Shown here piece after piece: positions 20,490 through 30,771 of a stretch of 64,000 bases of DNA; position 1 is the first letter of the stretch, and each line of letters begins with the position of its first letter. Under the pieces are notes generated by a model. That model was given only the letters and a program-made list of their open reading frames with translations, was not told the DNA's origin and made no database searches. The DNA comes from Sphingomonas oleivorans (lineage in GTDB: Bacteria > Pseudomonadota > Alphaproteobacteria > Sphingomonadales > Sphingomonadaceae): NCBI RefSeq assembly GCF_003050615.1, contig NZ_NWBU01000004.1:186001-250000 (forward strand), in the 5' to 3' direction. Made by a program: the position numbers and the translations under genes.

Positions 20490-20966
20490 ATGACCAATCT
20501 CGCCAAGGCCCGTCTGCTCGCCCTGATCCTGCCCACAGCGCTGCTCGCCGGCGCGCTGGGATCGCAATATCTGGGCGGCCTCTATCCATGCGAGATGTGC
20601 CATTGGCAGCGCTGGCCGCATTATGCCGCGGTGGCGGTGGCGCTGGTTGCGATCCTGGCCCGGAACAGCGCGCTCAGCCGCCCGCTTACGCTGCTCGCCG
20701 CGCTGCTGATCCTCGGAAGCGGGGCGACCGGCATCTTCCATGCCGGCGTCGAATATGGCTGGTGGGAAGGGCTCACCCGCTGCGCCTCCGCCGGCGTCGG
20801 CGGATCGACGGCGGACGTGCTGGCGGAGATCATGGCCACGCCGATGATCCGCTGCGATGCGGTGCAATGGTCGCTGTTCGGCATTTCGCTCGCCGGCTGG
20901 AACGCCCTGTTCTCGATCCTCGGCGGATCGGCTATCGTAGCCCTATGTCTGAAGCGTCCCCGCTGA
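20490..20966 (+). CDS. dsbB: Disulfide bond formation protein B
   Basis: A 158-residue inner-membrane protein with four transmembrane helices. DsbB re-oxidises the periplasmic oxidase DsbA and hands electrons to ubiquinone. The first redox pair is C34/C37 in YPCEMCHWQRWPHY and the second is C98/C122 in the second periplasmic loop (LTRC and MIRCD). The length is that of the short DsbB type. Its last 22 bp overlap the start of coq7, a ubiquinone synthesis gene, so the two are coupled. Confidence 0.9.
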   Translation: MTNLAKARLLALILPTALLAGALGSQYLGGLYPCEMCHWQRWPHYAAVAVALVAILARNSALSRPLTLLAALLILGSGATGIFHAGVEYGWWEGLTRCASAGVGGSTADVLAEIMATPMIRCDAVQWSLFGISLAGWNALFSILGGSAIVALCLKRPR

Positions 20967-21502
20967 GCGCGCCGCCCGCGCCCCACCTGTCCGATCATGC
21001 CCGCGCATCGATGCTGCGCGTCGATCAGGCGGGGGAATTCGGCGCCACCCGCATCTATGCCGGCCAGCTTGCCGTCATGGGCAATCGCCATCCCGATAGC
21101 CGCACCATCGCCCGCATGGCGGCGCAGGAGGAGCGGCATCGCGCGATTTTCGACCGGATGATCGCCGAACGGCACGTGCGGCCCACCTTGCTCGCGCCCG
21201 TCTGGAACGTCGCCGGCTTCGCGCTGGGTGCCGCCACCGCGCTGATCGGCCCGAAGGCGGCGATGGCCTGCACCGCCGCGATCGAGACGGAGATCGACCG
21301 CCATTATGGCGAGCAGCTCGACGCGCTGGGGGACAGCGATCCCGAGCTGGCCGACCGGATCACCGAATTCCGCGCCGAGGAGCAGGAGCATCGCGATGCC
21401 GCGCTGGCAAGCGGCGCGGAGGAGGCGCCGGCCTATCCGCTGCTCGCCGGCGCGATCCGGCTGGGCTGCCGCATCGCCATCGGCCTGTCGCGACGGATAT
21501 GA
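20945..21502 (+). CDS. coq7: Demethoxyubiquinone hydroxylase (Coq7 family)
   Basis: A 185-residue di-iron monooxygenase for a late hydroxylation in ubiquinone synthesis. The duplicated ligand motifs are all present: E in DQAGEFGATRIYAGQ, ExxH in AAQEERHRAIFDRM, E in AIETEIDRHYGEQ, and ExxH in FRAEEQEHRDAALA. ATG 20945 lies inside the 3' end of dsbB. It is the same pathway as ubiG in this window, although the two are about 18 kb apart. Confidence 0.94.
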   Translation: MSEASPLSAPPAPHLSDHARASMLRVDQAGEFGATRIYAGQLAVMGNRHPDSRTIARMAAQEERHRAIFDRMIAERHVRPTLLAPVWNVAGFALGAATALIGPKAAMACTAAIETEIDRHYGEQLDALGDSDPELADRITEFRAEEQEHRDAALASGAEEAPAYPLLAGAIRLGCRIAIGLSRRI

Positions 21503-21549
21503 CCCTTCCGTAATGCGTTGCTCATATAATCTATGATAAGGTGGCGCGC

Positions 21550-21945
21550 ATGAAGAAGGCTGTCATCCTCGCCGGTCCGCTGCTGGCGGCGTTTTTCGCC
21601 GCCCTGCCCTCCGCCCCCGCAACGGCGCAGCGCGTCGACAATGTGCTCACCATCTATGGCAATGATCCTTGTCCGACGAGCAATGGCGAGGAGATCGTCG
21701 TCTGCAAGCGGCTCGATGAGCGCGAGCGCTATCGCATCCCCGAGGAGCTTCGCGGCAGCCTCCCTTCGCCCGGCAATGAGCGATGGGCGGACCGCGCCAA
21801 GAGCCTGGAATATGTCGGCGCATCGGGCACGGGCAGTTGCACGGCCAACGGCAATGGCGGCTGGACGGGTTGCTGGAGCCGGCTGATGAAGCAGGCGCGC
21901 GACGAGCGGAAGCAGGCTGCCGCCAGCGAGCGCGAGGCCCCCTGA
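21550..21945 (+). CDS. Small exported four-Cys protein, paralogue 1
   Basis: A 131-residue protein with a signal peptide (KKAVILAGPLLAAFFAALP, cut near ATAQR). The mature part contains LTIYGNDPCPTSNGEEIVVC, then RLDERERYRIPEELR, LEYVGASGTGSCTANGNGG and a C-terminal charged helix. It has four cysteines, likely two disulfides. AAGG 8 nt upstream supports ATG 21550. A perfect TATAAT lies at 21525-21530, but no good -35 goes with it. The next gene is a clear paralogue. Function is not recognised; the family appears to be a periplasmic or surface one. Confidence 0.75.
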   Translation: MKKAVILAGPLLAAFFAALPSAPATAQRVDNVLTIYGNDPCPTSNGEEIVVCKRLDERERYRIPEELRGSLPSPGNERWADRAKSLEYVGASGTGSCTANGNGGWTGCWSRLMKQARDERKQAAASEREAP

Positions 21946-22007
21946 TCCGGTTCATCCGCCGCGCATCCCGGAACGCGTCCGGCTCCGGCGGGTTGAGACG
22001 ATCGAGG

Positions 22008-22436
22008 ATGATGAAGATACGAAGCATATTGTTCGGCGCGGCGATGGGCCTGGTGCTGCTGGCAGCGCCCGCGCCTGCACAGGAACCGGACGTCGTCTCG
22101 GCCCAGCCGCCCGAACGGGTCCGGACGCTCCTCGTCTATGGCGACGATCCCTGCCCCCAGAGCACCGCGGAGGAAATCGTCGTCTGTGCACGCCAGCCGG
22201 AACGTGAGCGCTACCGCGTACCCGAGCGCTTCCGTGACCGGCCCCGTGGGCCGGCGGCGGTCCGCGAAAGCTGGGCGAACACGGTGCGCGAGCTGGAATA
22301 TGTCGGGCGGGCAGGCACGCCCAATAGCTGCTCGGTCGTGGGCTCGGGCGGCCAGACCGGCTGCCTCGCCCGCTTCCTGACCCAGGCCCGCGCCGAGCGC
22401 GAGGCAGCGCGGCGCGAAGCCGCCGACATCCCTTGA
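22008..22436 (+). CDS. Small exported four-Cys protein, paralogue 2
   Basis: A 142-residue protein with a signal peptide (LFGAAMGLVLLAAPAPAQ). Its mature part repeats the plan of the gene just before it: LLVYGDDPCPQSTAEEIVVC, RQPERERYRVPERFR, LEYVGRAGTPNSC, GSGGQTGC and a basic C-terminal helix. All four cysteines align between the two. ATG 22008 or 22011 is the start. The 62-bp gap suggests a single transcript. Tandem duplication is directly visible; function is unknown. Confidence 0.72.
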   Translation: MMKIRSILFGAAMGLVLLAAPAPAQEPDVVSAQPPERVRTLLVYGDDPCPQSTAEEIVVCARQPERERYRVPERFRDRPRGPAAVRESWANTVRELEYVGRAGTPNSCSVVGSGGQTGCLARFLTQARAEREAARREAADIP

Positions 22437-22464
22437 TCAACCGGCCCCGATCAGCCGGTCCCGA

Positions 22465-23406
22465 TCAGTCGGACAATATGGCTTCCGCCTCCTCCACCGG
22501 CTCGACATCCACCGACACGTCGATCTTCTGCCCGTCGCGGCCGAGGAAGATGCCGTCGATCGGCGCCACATCCGCATAGTCGCGGCCGACGGCAGTGATG
22601 ATATGGTCCCGTCCCATCGCGCAGCCATTGGTGGGATCGAAGCCGATCCAGCCGCGCGCCGGCCCGCACCAGATCAGCACCCAGGCATGGGTCGCGTCCG
22701 CCCCCACCAGCCGCGGCATGCCCGGCGGCGGCAGGGTGCGCAGATAGCCGGAGACATAGGCCGCCGGCAGGCCCGCCGCGCGCAGGCCTGAAATCATGAT
22801 CTGCGCGAAATCCTGGCACACGCCATGGCGGTTGGCGAAGGCTTCGGCCGGGCTCGTGTCCGTCTCCGTGGCATTGCCGTCATAGCGGAATTCGGCGCGG
22901 ATCGCCTGCGTCAGCGCGAGCCCAGCCTCGAATATGCCGCGCGACGGTGCAAGCTCCGTCGCGCACCATTCGGCAATTTCGCGGAACAGCGCGATATGCG
23001 GCGAGGCGAAGATATAATTGGCCGGCGACAGCGCGGACAGGTCAGCCGAGGCTCGGGCAAGAGCGCAAATCTCCGCCACGGTCGGATCTTCGGGCAGCGC
23101 CATCGGCATCGGCCGATCGACGCGCATGCGCATGCGGCTCTCGATCACGATCTCGCTCGCCGGCTGGTCGATGCCGATACGCGTCATATTGGCGAGATAG
23201 CCCGCGCCCGAACGCGGCACGATGATCTCCGCTGCGGGCGTCACTTCCAGCGCATAATCCTCCAGCACCTGCCCCGGCCAATCGACCGGCCGCAGCCGCA
23301 GGTTGCAGCGCGCGAAGCGGACGGGATGGACATAGCGGAAATGCGTGCGATGGCGGATCTTATAGAATCCGGACGGCGCCTCCGGGCAGGATGGAGGGCG
23401 GGTCAT
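22465..23406 (-). CDS. Transglutaminase-like family protein (N-terminal beta domain plus TGase core)
   Basis: A 313-residue protein with an N-terminal bacterial transglutaminase beta domain (YKIRHRTHFRYVHPVRFARCNLRLRP) and a TGase/papain-like core. The catalytic triad is visible: Cys in NRHGVCQDFAQIM, His in VGADATHAWVLIW and Asp in GWIGFDPTNG. There is no signal peptide, so it is cytosolic. It could cleave or transfer peptide or isopeptide bonds. Its ATG overlaps the stop of the ATP-grasp/alpha-E gene by 4 bp, so it is the last gene of a tight three-gene operon. Confidence 0.85.
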   Translation of the reverse strand: MTRPPSCPEAPSGFYKIRHRTHFRYVHPVRFARCNLRLRPVDWPGQVLEDYALEVTPAAEIIVPRSGAGYLANMTRIGIDQPASEIVIESRMRMRVDRPMPMALPEDPTVAEICALARASADLSALSPANYIFASPHIALFREIAEWCATELAPSRGIFEAGLALTQAIRAEFRYDGNATETDTSPAEAFANRHGVCQDFAQIMISGLRAAGLPAAYVSGYLRTLPPPGMPRLVGADATHAWVLIWCGPARGWIGFDPTNGCAMGRDHIITAVGRDYADVAPIDGIFLGRDGQKIDVSVDVEPVEEAEAILSD

Positions 23407-25934
23407 GCCAGCGTCATCCCGGCAGCGCGGATCGTCTCGCCGCCCTGGAGGAAGAAGCGCGCGCCGACCGCTTCGGACAGGAGGAACAGCCGTTTCTCGA
23501 TCGCCAGCACCGCGTCGGGGCCCAGCGATTCGGCGCGCGCGGTCACGATCGCCGCGCGCAGCTCGGTCGCCAGCATTTCGGGCTCCTCGGCCATGCCGTC
23601 ATCGCGCAGATTGGGCAGCACGCGCAGATGCTCCAATATGCGCTCCACCTGCCAGCCCATGCTGCGCGGATTATAGGGATCGAGTGCGATCAGGTCGCGC
23701 ACCGGCACGAGCGCGAGGCCGGTATGATAGCGCGCCCGATAGCTGATCTGGCTGTCGGAAAGCTCGAGCAAGGTGGTGAGATCATCGGCCGACGCCTCAT
23801 TATGCGCAAAATTGCGCAACAGCCGGCAGACCTGCACCGCGCGCTCCACCCGGCGGCCGAGATCGTGGAAGCGCCAGCCTGCCGTCCGCGCCATATTCTC
23901 CGCCGCCAGGCCGGAAAGCGCCGAGAAACGTTCCTGCAGCGCCGCCGCGCGGGCGATCATCGCGCCCGGATCCTCGTCGCCCGCAGGCGGCAGCGGCGCG
24001 TCGATCAGGCGCCACACATCCGCCGAAATACGATCGCGCGTTCCCTCGGCAATGGCATGGACGGTGGCGAAGATGGTCCGCACACTGCCGATGCCGGGCC
24101 CGTCGAGCGCGGCAGCGGCAAGCTCGGGCACATGCTGGCCGCGCGTGGCTTCATCCTCCCCCGGCACGTTCGGCGCAGCGCCGCTCGTGACGAGCAATCC
24201 CGCCAACCGCTGCACCGTGGCGGGCACCAGCGCCGCGCCGCTATCCACGTCGATCGTGCTGCCCAGTGTTGCGCGGATCAGGCGAAGCACGCTCTCGCCA
24301 CGCTCTAGATAGCGGCCGAGCCAGTAGAGATTGTCCGCCGCCCGGCTCGGCAAGGTACCCGGATTGCGGCGGATCGGGATATGGGTGGGCAGCAGCGACA
24401 CCTGCTCGACCGGCTCCAGCCCGACGATGCAGACATCCGCCGAAAAGGCGCCCTCGCCGATCGGGCTGGCGCGCGAATCGGACGTATCGGCCAGCCGCGC
24501 GAATCCGCCGGGCATCACCGTCCATCGCCCTTCCCCGTCACGGACCGCAAAGGCGCGCAACGTGAAGGTCCGCGCGACGAGCTGACCATCGGCGACCGCC
24601 GGCATGGTGGACAGGCGCACCACCTCCTGCCCGACATAATCGAGCGGCCGGGCAGCGATCGCGGCGAGCAGCCGCTCCCGCGCCGGCTCCGAAAGCGTGG
24701 AGCCCAGCACCGCGCGCCCATCGGGCAGGCCAAGCGGCGCATCGGGGAAGGCCGGCGCCAGCAGCAGCCGATCGAAATCCGCCTCCACCTGCTCGCGCGG
24801 CCAATCCTGCCCACACCACCAGGTGGCGATATTGGGCAGGCGCAGATCCTCGCCCAGCATCCGCCGGGCGAGCGCGGGCAGGAACGCCGCCATGCCGGCC
24901 GATTCGATTACGCCCGATCCCGGCGCATTGGCGATCACCGCATTGCCCGCGACCATCGCATCCATCAGGCCAGGCACGCCGATCTGCGATCCGGCGTCGA
25001 AGGCGAGCGGATCGATGAAGCGCGAATCCATCCGCCGCCACAGCGCGTCGATGCGCTTCAGCCCCTCGATCGTGCGGACATAGAGCTTGTCCTCGCGCAC
25101 CGCGAGATCGGCGCCCTCCACCAGCAGCAGGCCGAGATAGCGCGCGAGATGCGCCTGCTCGGCATAGCTGGGATTGTAGCGGCCGGGCGTCAGCAGGCCG
25201 ATGCGCGGCTCGGCGCGGCGGCAGACGGCGGACAGGCCCTCGCGGAAGGCGGAGAAGAAGGGAGCGAGACGATGGACGTTGATCCGCGTCTGAAGCGTGC
25301 CCATCACCCGGCTCGCCGCCAGCCGGTTCTCCAGCGCATAGCCGGCCCCGGCAGGCGCGCGGACATGATCGGCCAGCACACGCCATTCGCCGTCCGGCCC
25401 GCGGCCGAGATCGACCGCATAGATATGCAGGCGATGGCCGCCGGGCGGCGGCACGCCGATCATCTGGCGCCAGAAATGGCGGTTGCCCGTCACCAATGCG
25501 GCCGGCAGGCGACCGCTGGTGACGAGCGACTGCTCGCCATAAATATCGTCCAGAACGCGTTCGAGCAGGTCGGCGCGCTGGGCGACCCCGTCCGCCAGCG
25601 TCCGCCATTCATCCTCGCCGATCAGCAGCGGCAATGCGGAAAGCGGCCAGGGGCGCTCCTCGCTCTCGCCCGGCAGGCGGAAGGCGGTGCCGAGTTCGGC
25701 CACCTGACGCGAGATGCGATCCTGCAGCCGCTGGAGATGCCCCTCGGTGAGCGTCGCCACGCCATCGAACAGATAATGCCACCAGCGCGCGCCACGGCCC
25801 ACATCGCCGCGAACGATATCGCCTTCGCTCGCGCGCGCGACATAGCTGTTGAGCCAGCCTTGCCCCCATGTCGGCATGCCCGGAAGCTGCGCCATATTCT
25901 CCACCATGGCCAGCGCCATACTCCGTCCCGTCAC
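23403..25934 (-). CDS. Circularly permuted ATP-grasp protein fused to alpha-E domain
   Basis: An 843-residue fusion. The N-terminal half (about residues 1-490) is the circularly permuted ATP-grasp domain (COG2308 type), with RADLLERVLDDIYGEQ, LTPGRYNPSYAEQAHLARYLGLLLVEGADL and NAVIANAPGSGVIES. The C-terminal part (about 520-840) is the alpha-helical alpha-E domain (COG2307 type), starting SRAADNLYWLGRYLERGESV. In many bacteria these are separate genes; here they are joined. ATP-grasp enzymes form amide bonds by acyl-phosphate activation, so a peptide or amide ligase is likely; the alpha-E domain has no known reaction. GTG 25934 is the start used; an ATG at 25919 is possible. Confidence 0.85.
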   Translation of the reverse strand: MTGRSMALAMVENMAQLPGMPTWGQGWLNSYVARASEGDIVRGDVGRGARWWHYLFDGVATLTEGHLQRLQDRISRQVAELGTAFRLPGESEERPWPLSALPLLIGEDEWRTLADGVAQRADLLERVLDDIYGEQSLVTSGRLPAALVTGNRHFWRQMIGVPPPGGHRLHIYAVDLGRGPDGEWRVLADHVRAPAGAGYALENRLAASRVMGTLQTRINVHRLAPFFSAFREGLSAVCRRAEPRIGLLTPGRYNPSYAEQAHLARYLGLLLVEGADLAVREDKLYVRTIEGLKRIDALWRRMDSRFIDPLAFDAGSQIGVPGLMDAMVAGNAVIANAPGSGVIESAGMAAFLPALARRMLGEDLRLPNIATWWCGQDWPREQVEADFDRLLLAPAFPDAPLGLPDGRAVLGSTLSEPARERLLAAIAARPLDYVGQEVVRLSTMPAVADGQLVARTFTLRAFAVRDGEGRWTVMPGGFARLADTSDSRASPIGEGAFSADVCIVGLEPVEQVSLLPTHIPIRRNPGTLPSRAADNLYWLGRYLERGESVLRLIRATLGSTIDVDSGAALVPATVQRLAGLLVTSGAAPNVPGEDEATRGQHVPELAAAALDGPGIGSVRTIFATVHAIAEGTRDRISADVWRLIDAPLPPAGDEDPGAMIARAAALQERFSALSGLAAENMARTAGWRFHDLGRRVERAVQVCRLLRNFAHNEASADDLTTLLELSDSQISYRARYHTGLALVPVRDLIALDPYNPRSMGWQVERILEHLRVLPNLRDDGMAEEPEMLATELRAAIVTARAESLGPDAVLAIEKRLFLLSEAVGARFFLQGGETIRAAGMTLA

Positions 25935-25953
25935 CGCTGCGAAGGCACCGGTA

Positions 25954-28900
25954 TCAGCGCGGCGGAGGCGTGCGCAGATCGAGCGTCATCGGAAATTCCG
26001 CGCTACGCTCCTCCGCCGGCATCGCCACCACGCCCGGCGTATGGCCATGATCCTGGAAACGCGCCCTGCGCCGCGCCTCCGCCTCATAATCGTTGATCGG
26101 CACCATATCGTAATTGCGCCCGCCCGGATGGCCGACATGATAGACGCAGCCGCCGAGCGAGCGGCCGTTCCAGCGGTCGAGCAGATCGAAGGTGAGCGGC
26201 GCATCCACGGGCAGGCGCGGATGGAGGCAATTGGCCGGCGCCCAGGCCTTGAAGCGCACGCCGCCCACCGCCTCGCCGGGCACGCCCGTCGGCGCCATCG
26301 GCACGGCGCGGCCGTTGACCGCCACCACATGCCGCCCCGGGATCAGGCCGGACGCCTTCACCTGCAGCCGCTCGGTCGAGCTGTCGACATAGCGCACCGT
26401 GCCGCCGATCGCACCCGTTTCGCCCAGCACATGCCAGGGCTCGAGCGCATGGGAGATTTCCAGCCGCACGCCGCCCGCCACCACCTCGCCATGGACGGGG
26501 AAGCGGAACTGGCGCTGCGCCTCGAACCAGGCGGGATCGAAATCATAGCCCGCCGCCCTGAGGTCCGCGAGCACGTCCAGAAAATCGGCCCAGACGAAAT
26601 GCGGCAGCAGGAAACGGTCGTGGAGCGTCGTGCCCCAGCGCACCAGCCCGCCCGTCTGCGGCTCGCGCCAGAACCAGGCGGTGAGCGCGCGAATCAGCAA
26701 TTGCTGGGCGAGGCTCATCTTCGCGTCGGGCGGCATCTCGAAGCCCCGAAACTCGACCAGGCCAAGCCGCCCGGTCGGCCCGTCGGGCGAGAAGAGCTTG
26801 TCGATGCAGATTTCCGTGCGGTGCGTATTGCCCGTCACGTCCACCAGCAGGTTGCGGAACAGCCGATCGACCAGCCAGGGCGGCGGCATCTCCCCATCGC
26901 CTGGCCTCGGCACCTGCGCCAGTGCGATTTCCAGCTCGTAGAGCCCGTCATGCCGCGCCTCGTCGATGCGTGGCGCCTGGCTGGTCGGGCCGATGAACAG
27001 GCCGGAGAAGAGGTAGCTGAGCGAGGGATGGCGCTGCCAGTAGAGGACAAAGCTCTTGAGCAGGTCCGGCCGCCGGATGAAGGGCGAATCGTTCACCGAA
27101 CGGCCACCCAGCACCAGATGATTGCCCCCGCCCGTGCCGATCGCGCGCCCGTCCACCATGAACTTGTCGGCAGTCAGCCCGCATTCGCGCGCCATGTCGT
27201 AAAGGCTGGTGGTGATGTCCACCGTCTCGGCCCAGCTCGCCGCGGGCTGGACATTCACCTCGATCACGCCGGGATCGGGCGTCACCTTCAGCACCTGCAG
27301 CCGGGGATCGGGCGGCGGAGCATAGCCCTCGATCCGCACGGGAATGCGCGTCCGCTCCGCCGTCGCCTCGATCTCGGCGATCAGCTCCAGATAATCCTCA
27401 AGCGTTTCGACCGGCGGGATGAATATGGCGAGATGATCCCCGCGCGGCTCGACGGTGAGCGCGGTGCGCACCGCCCCCTCGATCATCTGCTGCTCGGCCC
27501 TGCCCTGCGGCGCTTGCCCTCCCGCCGCCACCGCCTCCGCCCGCTGCGCGCGGAAATCGGGCAGCGGCTCGCGCGGCTCGCTCATGTCGCGAACGTGGAG
27601 ATAGGGATAGTCGGCCGGCGGCACATAGGGCAGCGAGCTCAGCGGCAGGCGATAGCCCAGCGCCGAATCGCCCGGCACGAGGAACAGCTTGCCGCGCCGC
27701 ACCCGCCAGCGTTCCGAACGCCAGCCGCGCCTCGGCACAGGGGCCTGATGCGTCTGCCAGCGCTGGATCGGAAGGACATAGCCGACCGGACGCGACAGCC
27801 CCCGCTCGAACACCTTCACCATCCGTGCCCGCGCCTCGGGATCGTCGATCCGGGGATCGGTCGGATCGCTATTGTCGGGAAGGGCCGCCTCCTTCACCGC
27901 CCATTCCAGCCCATCCTCATAGGCGGGCTGGACATTGTCGCCACCGACGCCCAGCCCCTCGGCCACGCCTTCCAGAAATTGCTGCGCCAGCGCCGGATCG
28001 ATCGCCTCGCTCTCCGCCCGGTCCGGCGCGATCAGCGAAAGGTCGCGCCAGATGGGCACGCCATCGAGCCGCCAGTAGAGCGAATAGCCCCAGCGCGGCA
28101 GGCTCTCGCCCGGATACCATTTGCCCTGGCCGTGATGGAGCAGCCCGCCCGGCGCGAATTTGTCGCGCATCCTGCGGATCAGCCGATCGGCATAGGCGGC
28201 CTTGGTCGGCCCCACCGCGTCGCCATTCCATTCCGGCGCGTCCAGATCGTCCGCCGCGACAAAGGTAGGCTCGCCCCCGGTGGTGAGCCGCACATCCTGC
28301 GCCAGCAGATCGGCATCCACCTTCTCGCCCAGCGCCTCGAGCGCCTGCCAGCGCGCCTCGGTGAAGGGCTTGGTGATGCGCACTGCCTCGGCGATGCGCT
28401 GCACATCCATGGCGAAATCGAAATCGACATGTGCCGGCTCCATCAGCGCGCCCTGAATCGGCGTTGCGGAGCGATAATGCGGCGTGGCGGCAAGCGGGAT
28501 ATGACCCTCGCCCGCGAACATGCCCGATGTCGGATCGAGGCCGATCCAACCCGCGCCGGGCACGAACACTTCCGTCCAGGCATGGAGGTCGGTCACGTCC
28601 TGCGACACGCCCCTGGGCCCCTCCACCGGCACCACGTCGGGGGTCAGCTGGATCGAATAGCCCGATACGAAGCGCGCCGCGAAGCCCAGCCGGCGGAGCA
28701 GATGGACGAGCAACCAGGCGCTGTCGCGGCAGCTTCCCGTGCCGATCTCCAGCGTCTCCTCGGGCGCCTGCACGCCCGCCTCCATGCGGATAACATAGCC
28801 GACCCGCTGATTGAGCGCGCGGTTGAGATCGACCAGAAAGTCGATCGTCCGTTCCTTCACATCCGCGAAGCGCGCGAGGAATTTCTCGAACAGCGGGCCC

Positions 28901-29265
28901 TGCGGCTCGGTCTCGAAATAGGCGGAGAGATCGGCGGCGAGGTCCGGCGCATAGGTGAAGGGCCGATGCTCGGCATAATCCTCGACGAAGAAGTCGAACG
29001 GATTGATCACCACCAGATCCGCGATCAGATCGACAGTGATGCGGAACTCGGCCGTCTTCTCCGGAAATACGATCCGCGCCAGCCAGTTGCCGTGCGGATC
29101 CTGCTGCCAGTTGATGAAGTGATTTTCGGGAAAGATGCGCAGCGAATAATTGTTCACCGCCGTGCGGCTGTGCGCCGCCGGTCTCAGCCGGATGACCTGC
29201 GGCCCGAGCGTGACCGGCCGGTCATAGCGATAGGAGGTGACGTGGTGGAGCGCTGCCTGGATCAT
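25954..29265 (-). CDS. Large transglutaminase-like protein with DUF2126
   Basis: An 1103-residue protein, the first gene of the operon. An N-terminal TGase beta domain ([23 protein letters not shown]) and TGase core hold the triad Cys ([20 protein letters not shown]), His ([12 protein letters not shown]) and Asp ([10 protein letters not shown]). The remaining about 800 residues are DUF2126, with [13 protein letters not shown] and [19 protein letters not shown] 29265 is preferred: AGGAAAGG is just upstream and the conserved beta domain starts there, whereas longer in-frame starts cross into the pdxH promoter. It is followed after 19 bp by the ATP-grasp/alpha-E gene. Confidence 0.87.
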   Translation of the reverse strand: MIQAALHHVTSYRYDRPVTLGPQVIRLRPAAHSRTAVNNYSLRIFPENHFINWQQDPHGNWLARIVFPEKTAEFRITVDLIADLVVINPFDFFVEDYAEHRPFTYAPDLAADLSAYFETEPQGPLFEKFLARFADVKERTIDFLVDLNRALNQRVGYVIRMEAGVQAPEETLEIGTGSCRDSAWLLVHLLRRLGFAARFVSGYSIQLTPDVVPVEGPRGVSQDVTDLHAWTEVFVPGAGWIGLDPTSGMFAGEGHIPLAATPHYRSATPIQGALMEPAHVDFDFAMDVQRIAEAVRITKPFTEARWQALEALGEKVDADLLAQDVRLTTGGEPTFVAADDLDAPEWNGDAVGPTKAAYADRLIRRMRDKFAPGGLLHHGQGKWYPGESLPRWGYSLYWRLDGVPIWRDLSLIAPDRAESEAIDPALAQQFLEGVAEGLGVGGDNVQPAYEDGLEWAVKEAALPDNSDPTDPRIDDPEARARMVKVFERGLSRPVGYVLPIQRWQTHQAPVPRRGWRSERWRVRRGKLFLVPGDSALGYRLPLSSLPYVPPADYPYLHVRDMSEPREPLPDFRAQRAEAVAAGGQAPQGRAEQQMIEGAVRTALTVEPRGDHLAIFIPPVETLEDYLELIAEIEATAERTRIPVRIEGYAPPPDPRLQVLKVTPDPGVIEVNVQPAASWAETVDITTSLYDMARECGLTADKFMVDGRAIGTGGGNHLVLGGRSVNDSPFIRRPDLLKSFVLYWQRHPSLSYLFSGLFIGPTSQAPRIDEARHDGLYELEIALAQVPRPGDGEMPPPWLVDRLFRNLLVDVTGNTHRTEICIDKLFSPDGPTGRLGLVEFRGFEMPPDAKMSLAQQLLIRALTAWFWREPQTGGLVRWGTTLHDRFLLPHFVWADFLDVLADLRAAGYDFDPAWFEAQRQFRFPVHGEVVAGGVRLEISHALEPWHVLGETGAIGGTVRYVDSSTERLQVKASGLIPGRHVVAVNGRAVPMAPTGVPGEAVGGVRFKAWAPANCLHPRLPVDAPLTFDLLDRWNGRSLGGCVYHVGHPGGRNYDMVPINDYEAEARRRARFQDHGHTPGVVAMPAEERSAEFPMTLDLRTPPPR

Positions 29266-29353
29266 CACCTTTCCTTGCACCATAGCTGCCGGGGCAGCGC
29301 AATATTTACGCAAAGAATATCCTCCTCGCGCCACCGGCGTTATGATCGGTGGG

Positions 29354-29932
29354 ATGACGGACGATCCTTTTGCCCTGTTCGAACGCTGGCTGGCCGATGC
29401 GAAAGCCATGGAACCCAATGATCCCAATGCGATGGCCGTGGCGACGGTGGGCGCGGACGGCCAGCCCGCAGTCCGCATGGTGCTGCTCAAGGGCCATGAT
29501 CAGCGCGGTTTCGTCTTCTATACCAATCTCGAAAGCCGCAAGGCGGGCGAACTGATGGCCAATCCCAGGGCGGCTTTGCTGTTCCACTGGAAGTCGCTGC
29601 GCCGTCAGGTGCGCATCGAAGGGCCCGTCTCGGGCGTCACCGATGCCGAAGCCGACGCCTATTTCGCGACGCGCGCGCGCGATTCGCAGCTCGGCGCCTG
29701 GGCATCGGACCAGTCCCGCCCGCTCGATGCGCGCGCCACGTTCGAGGCGCGCTTCGCCGAGGTGGCGGAGCGTTATCGGGGCGGGCCGGTGCCGCGCCCG
29801 CCGCATTGGTCGGGCTTCCGCGTGGTGCCCGAGCGGATCGAATTCTGGCAGGACCGCCCCCATCGCCTGCACGAGCGCCGGCTGTTCACGCGCAACGGGG
29901 GGAACTGGCACGAAGGATATCTCTACCCATGA
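29354..29932 (+). CDS. pdxH: Pyridoxamine 5'-phosphate oxidase
   Basis: A 192-residue FMN enzyme, the last step of pyridoxal phosphate synthesis and salvage. Family landmarks are [62 protein letters not shown] and the C-terminal [17 protein letters not shown], where the final YP is typical. ATG 29354 has GGTGGG immediately upstream; ATG 29342 would add four residues. It is divergent from the DUF2126 gene (88 bp) and overlaps the start of the next gene by 4 bp (ATGA). Confidence 0.95.
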   Translation: MTDDPFALFERWLADAKAMEPNDPNAMAVATVGADGQPAVRMVLLKGHDQRGFVFYTNLESRKAGELMANPRAALLFHWKSLRRQVRIEGPVSGVTDAEADAYFATRARDSQLGAWASDQSRPLDARATFEARFAEVAERYRGGPVPRPPHWSGFRVVPERIEFWQDRPHRLHERRLFTRNGGNWHEGYLYP

Positions 29933-30720
29933 CCGAATTGCGCTTCGTCCAAGTCGATGCCTTTGCGGACCGCCCCTTCGCCGGCAATCCGGCCGCGGTG
30001 ATGCCGCTCGATCGCTGGCTCGACGACGATCTGCTCCAGGCGATCGCCGGGGAGAACAACCTCGCCGAAACGGCCTTCCTCGTGCCCACCACCGGCGGCA
30101 ATGCCGATTATGAGCTGCGCTGGTTCACGCCGACGACCGAGGTGGCGCTATGCGGCCATGCGACGCTCGCCAGCGGCCATGTGATGCTGGGCGATCTGCC
30201 GCAGCGCGACGCGATTCATTTCCGCACGAGCAAGGCGGGCGTGCTGACGGTGGCGCGCGCCGGAAAGGGCTATGCGCTCGATCTGCCCGCCTGGGCGCCC
30301 TCCCCCCGCCCGCTGCCCGATGCGGTCGCCGCGGTCGGCGGGCGACCGCTCGAGACGCTGTGGCGCGAGGGCTATTCCGTGCTGGTCTATGCCAGCGAGG
30401 CGGAGGTGCGCGCGCTGGCCCCCGATTTCGCGGCGCTGCGGTCCCAGGGCGATATACTTTACATCGCTACCGCCCCCGGACGCGACACCGCCATCGTCAG
30501 CCGTGCCTTCGCGCCGGGCGCCGGGATTGACGAGGATCCGGTGACGGGATCGGCCCATTCGGTGATCGTGCCCTATTGGGCCGAACGGCTAGGCCGCGAA
30601 AGCTTCACCGCCTTCCAGGCGAGCCGGCGCGGCGGACGGCTGAGCTGCCGGCTGGCGGGCGACCGTGTCGTCCTCGGCGGATCCTGTGTCACCGTGATCG
30701 AGGGCCGCTTCCGCCTTTGA
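29929..30720 (+). CDS. PhzF family phenazine-biosynthesis-like isomerase
   Basis: A 263-residue protein of the PhzF/diaminopimelate-epimerase-like fold. It starts [20 protein letters not shown], then has [11 protein letters not shown], where the Glu is the usual catalytic acid/base, and [25 protein letters not shown]. The C-terminal half has the matching [16 protein letters not shown] motif. Most such proteins outside phenazine operons are isomerases of unknown substrate, and no phenazine gene is nearby. It is translationally coupled to pdxH. Confidence 0.88.
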   Translation: MTELRFVQVDAFADRPFAGNPAAVMPLDRWLDDDLLQAIAGENNLAETAFLVPTTGGNADYELRWFTPTTEVALCGHATLASGHVMLGDLPQRDAIHFRTSKAGVLTVARAGKGYALDLPAWAPSPRPLPDAVAAVGGRPLETLWREGYSVLVYASEAEVRALAPDFAALRSQGDILYIATAPGRDTAIVSRAFAPGAGIDEDPVTGSAHSVIVPYWAERLGRESFTAFQASRRGGRLSCRLAGDRVVLGGSCVTVIEGRFRL

Positions 30721-30730
30721 CCGAATCGCC

Positions 30731-30754
30731 GCTCGGGCTGAGCCTGTCGAAGCC
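30731..30754 (+). repeat. Short dispersed repeat fragment
   Basis: The string GCTCGGGCTGAGCCTGTCGA and the bases that follow lie in the gap between the convergent phzF-like gene and mnmA. It resembles the TTCGACAGGCTCAGCCCGAG element that I know from many sphingomonad intergenic regions. Identity is from memory, not a search. Confidence 0.5.
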
Positions 30755-30771
30755 TGTATCGAGCCCGGGGC

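Noticed and set aside
21525-21530. TATAAT before the first small Cys protein
   Set aside because: A perfect -10 hexamer, but no acceptable -35 at 16-18 nt spacing, so it is not listed as a promoter.
25849-29421. 1190-codon plus-strand frame across the DUF2126 gene
   Set aside because: Antisense to a protein with a complete catalytic triad; composition is the usual shadow pattern.
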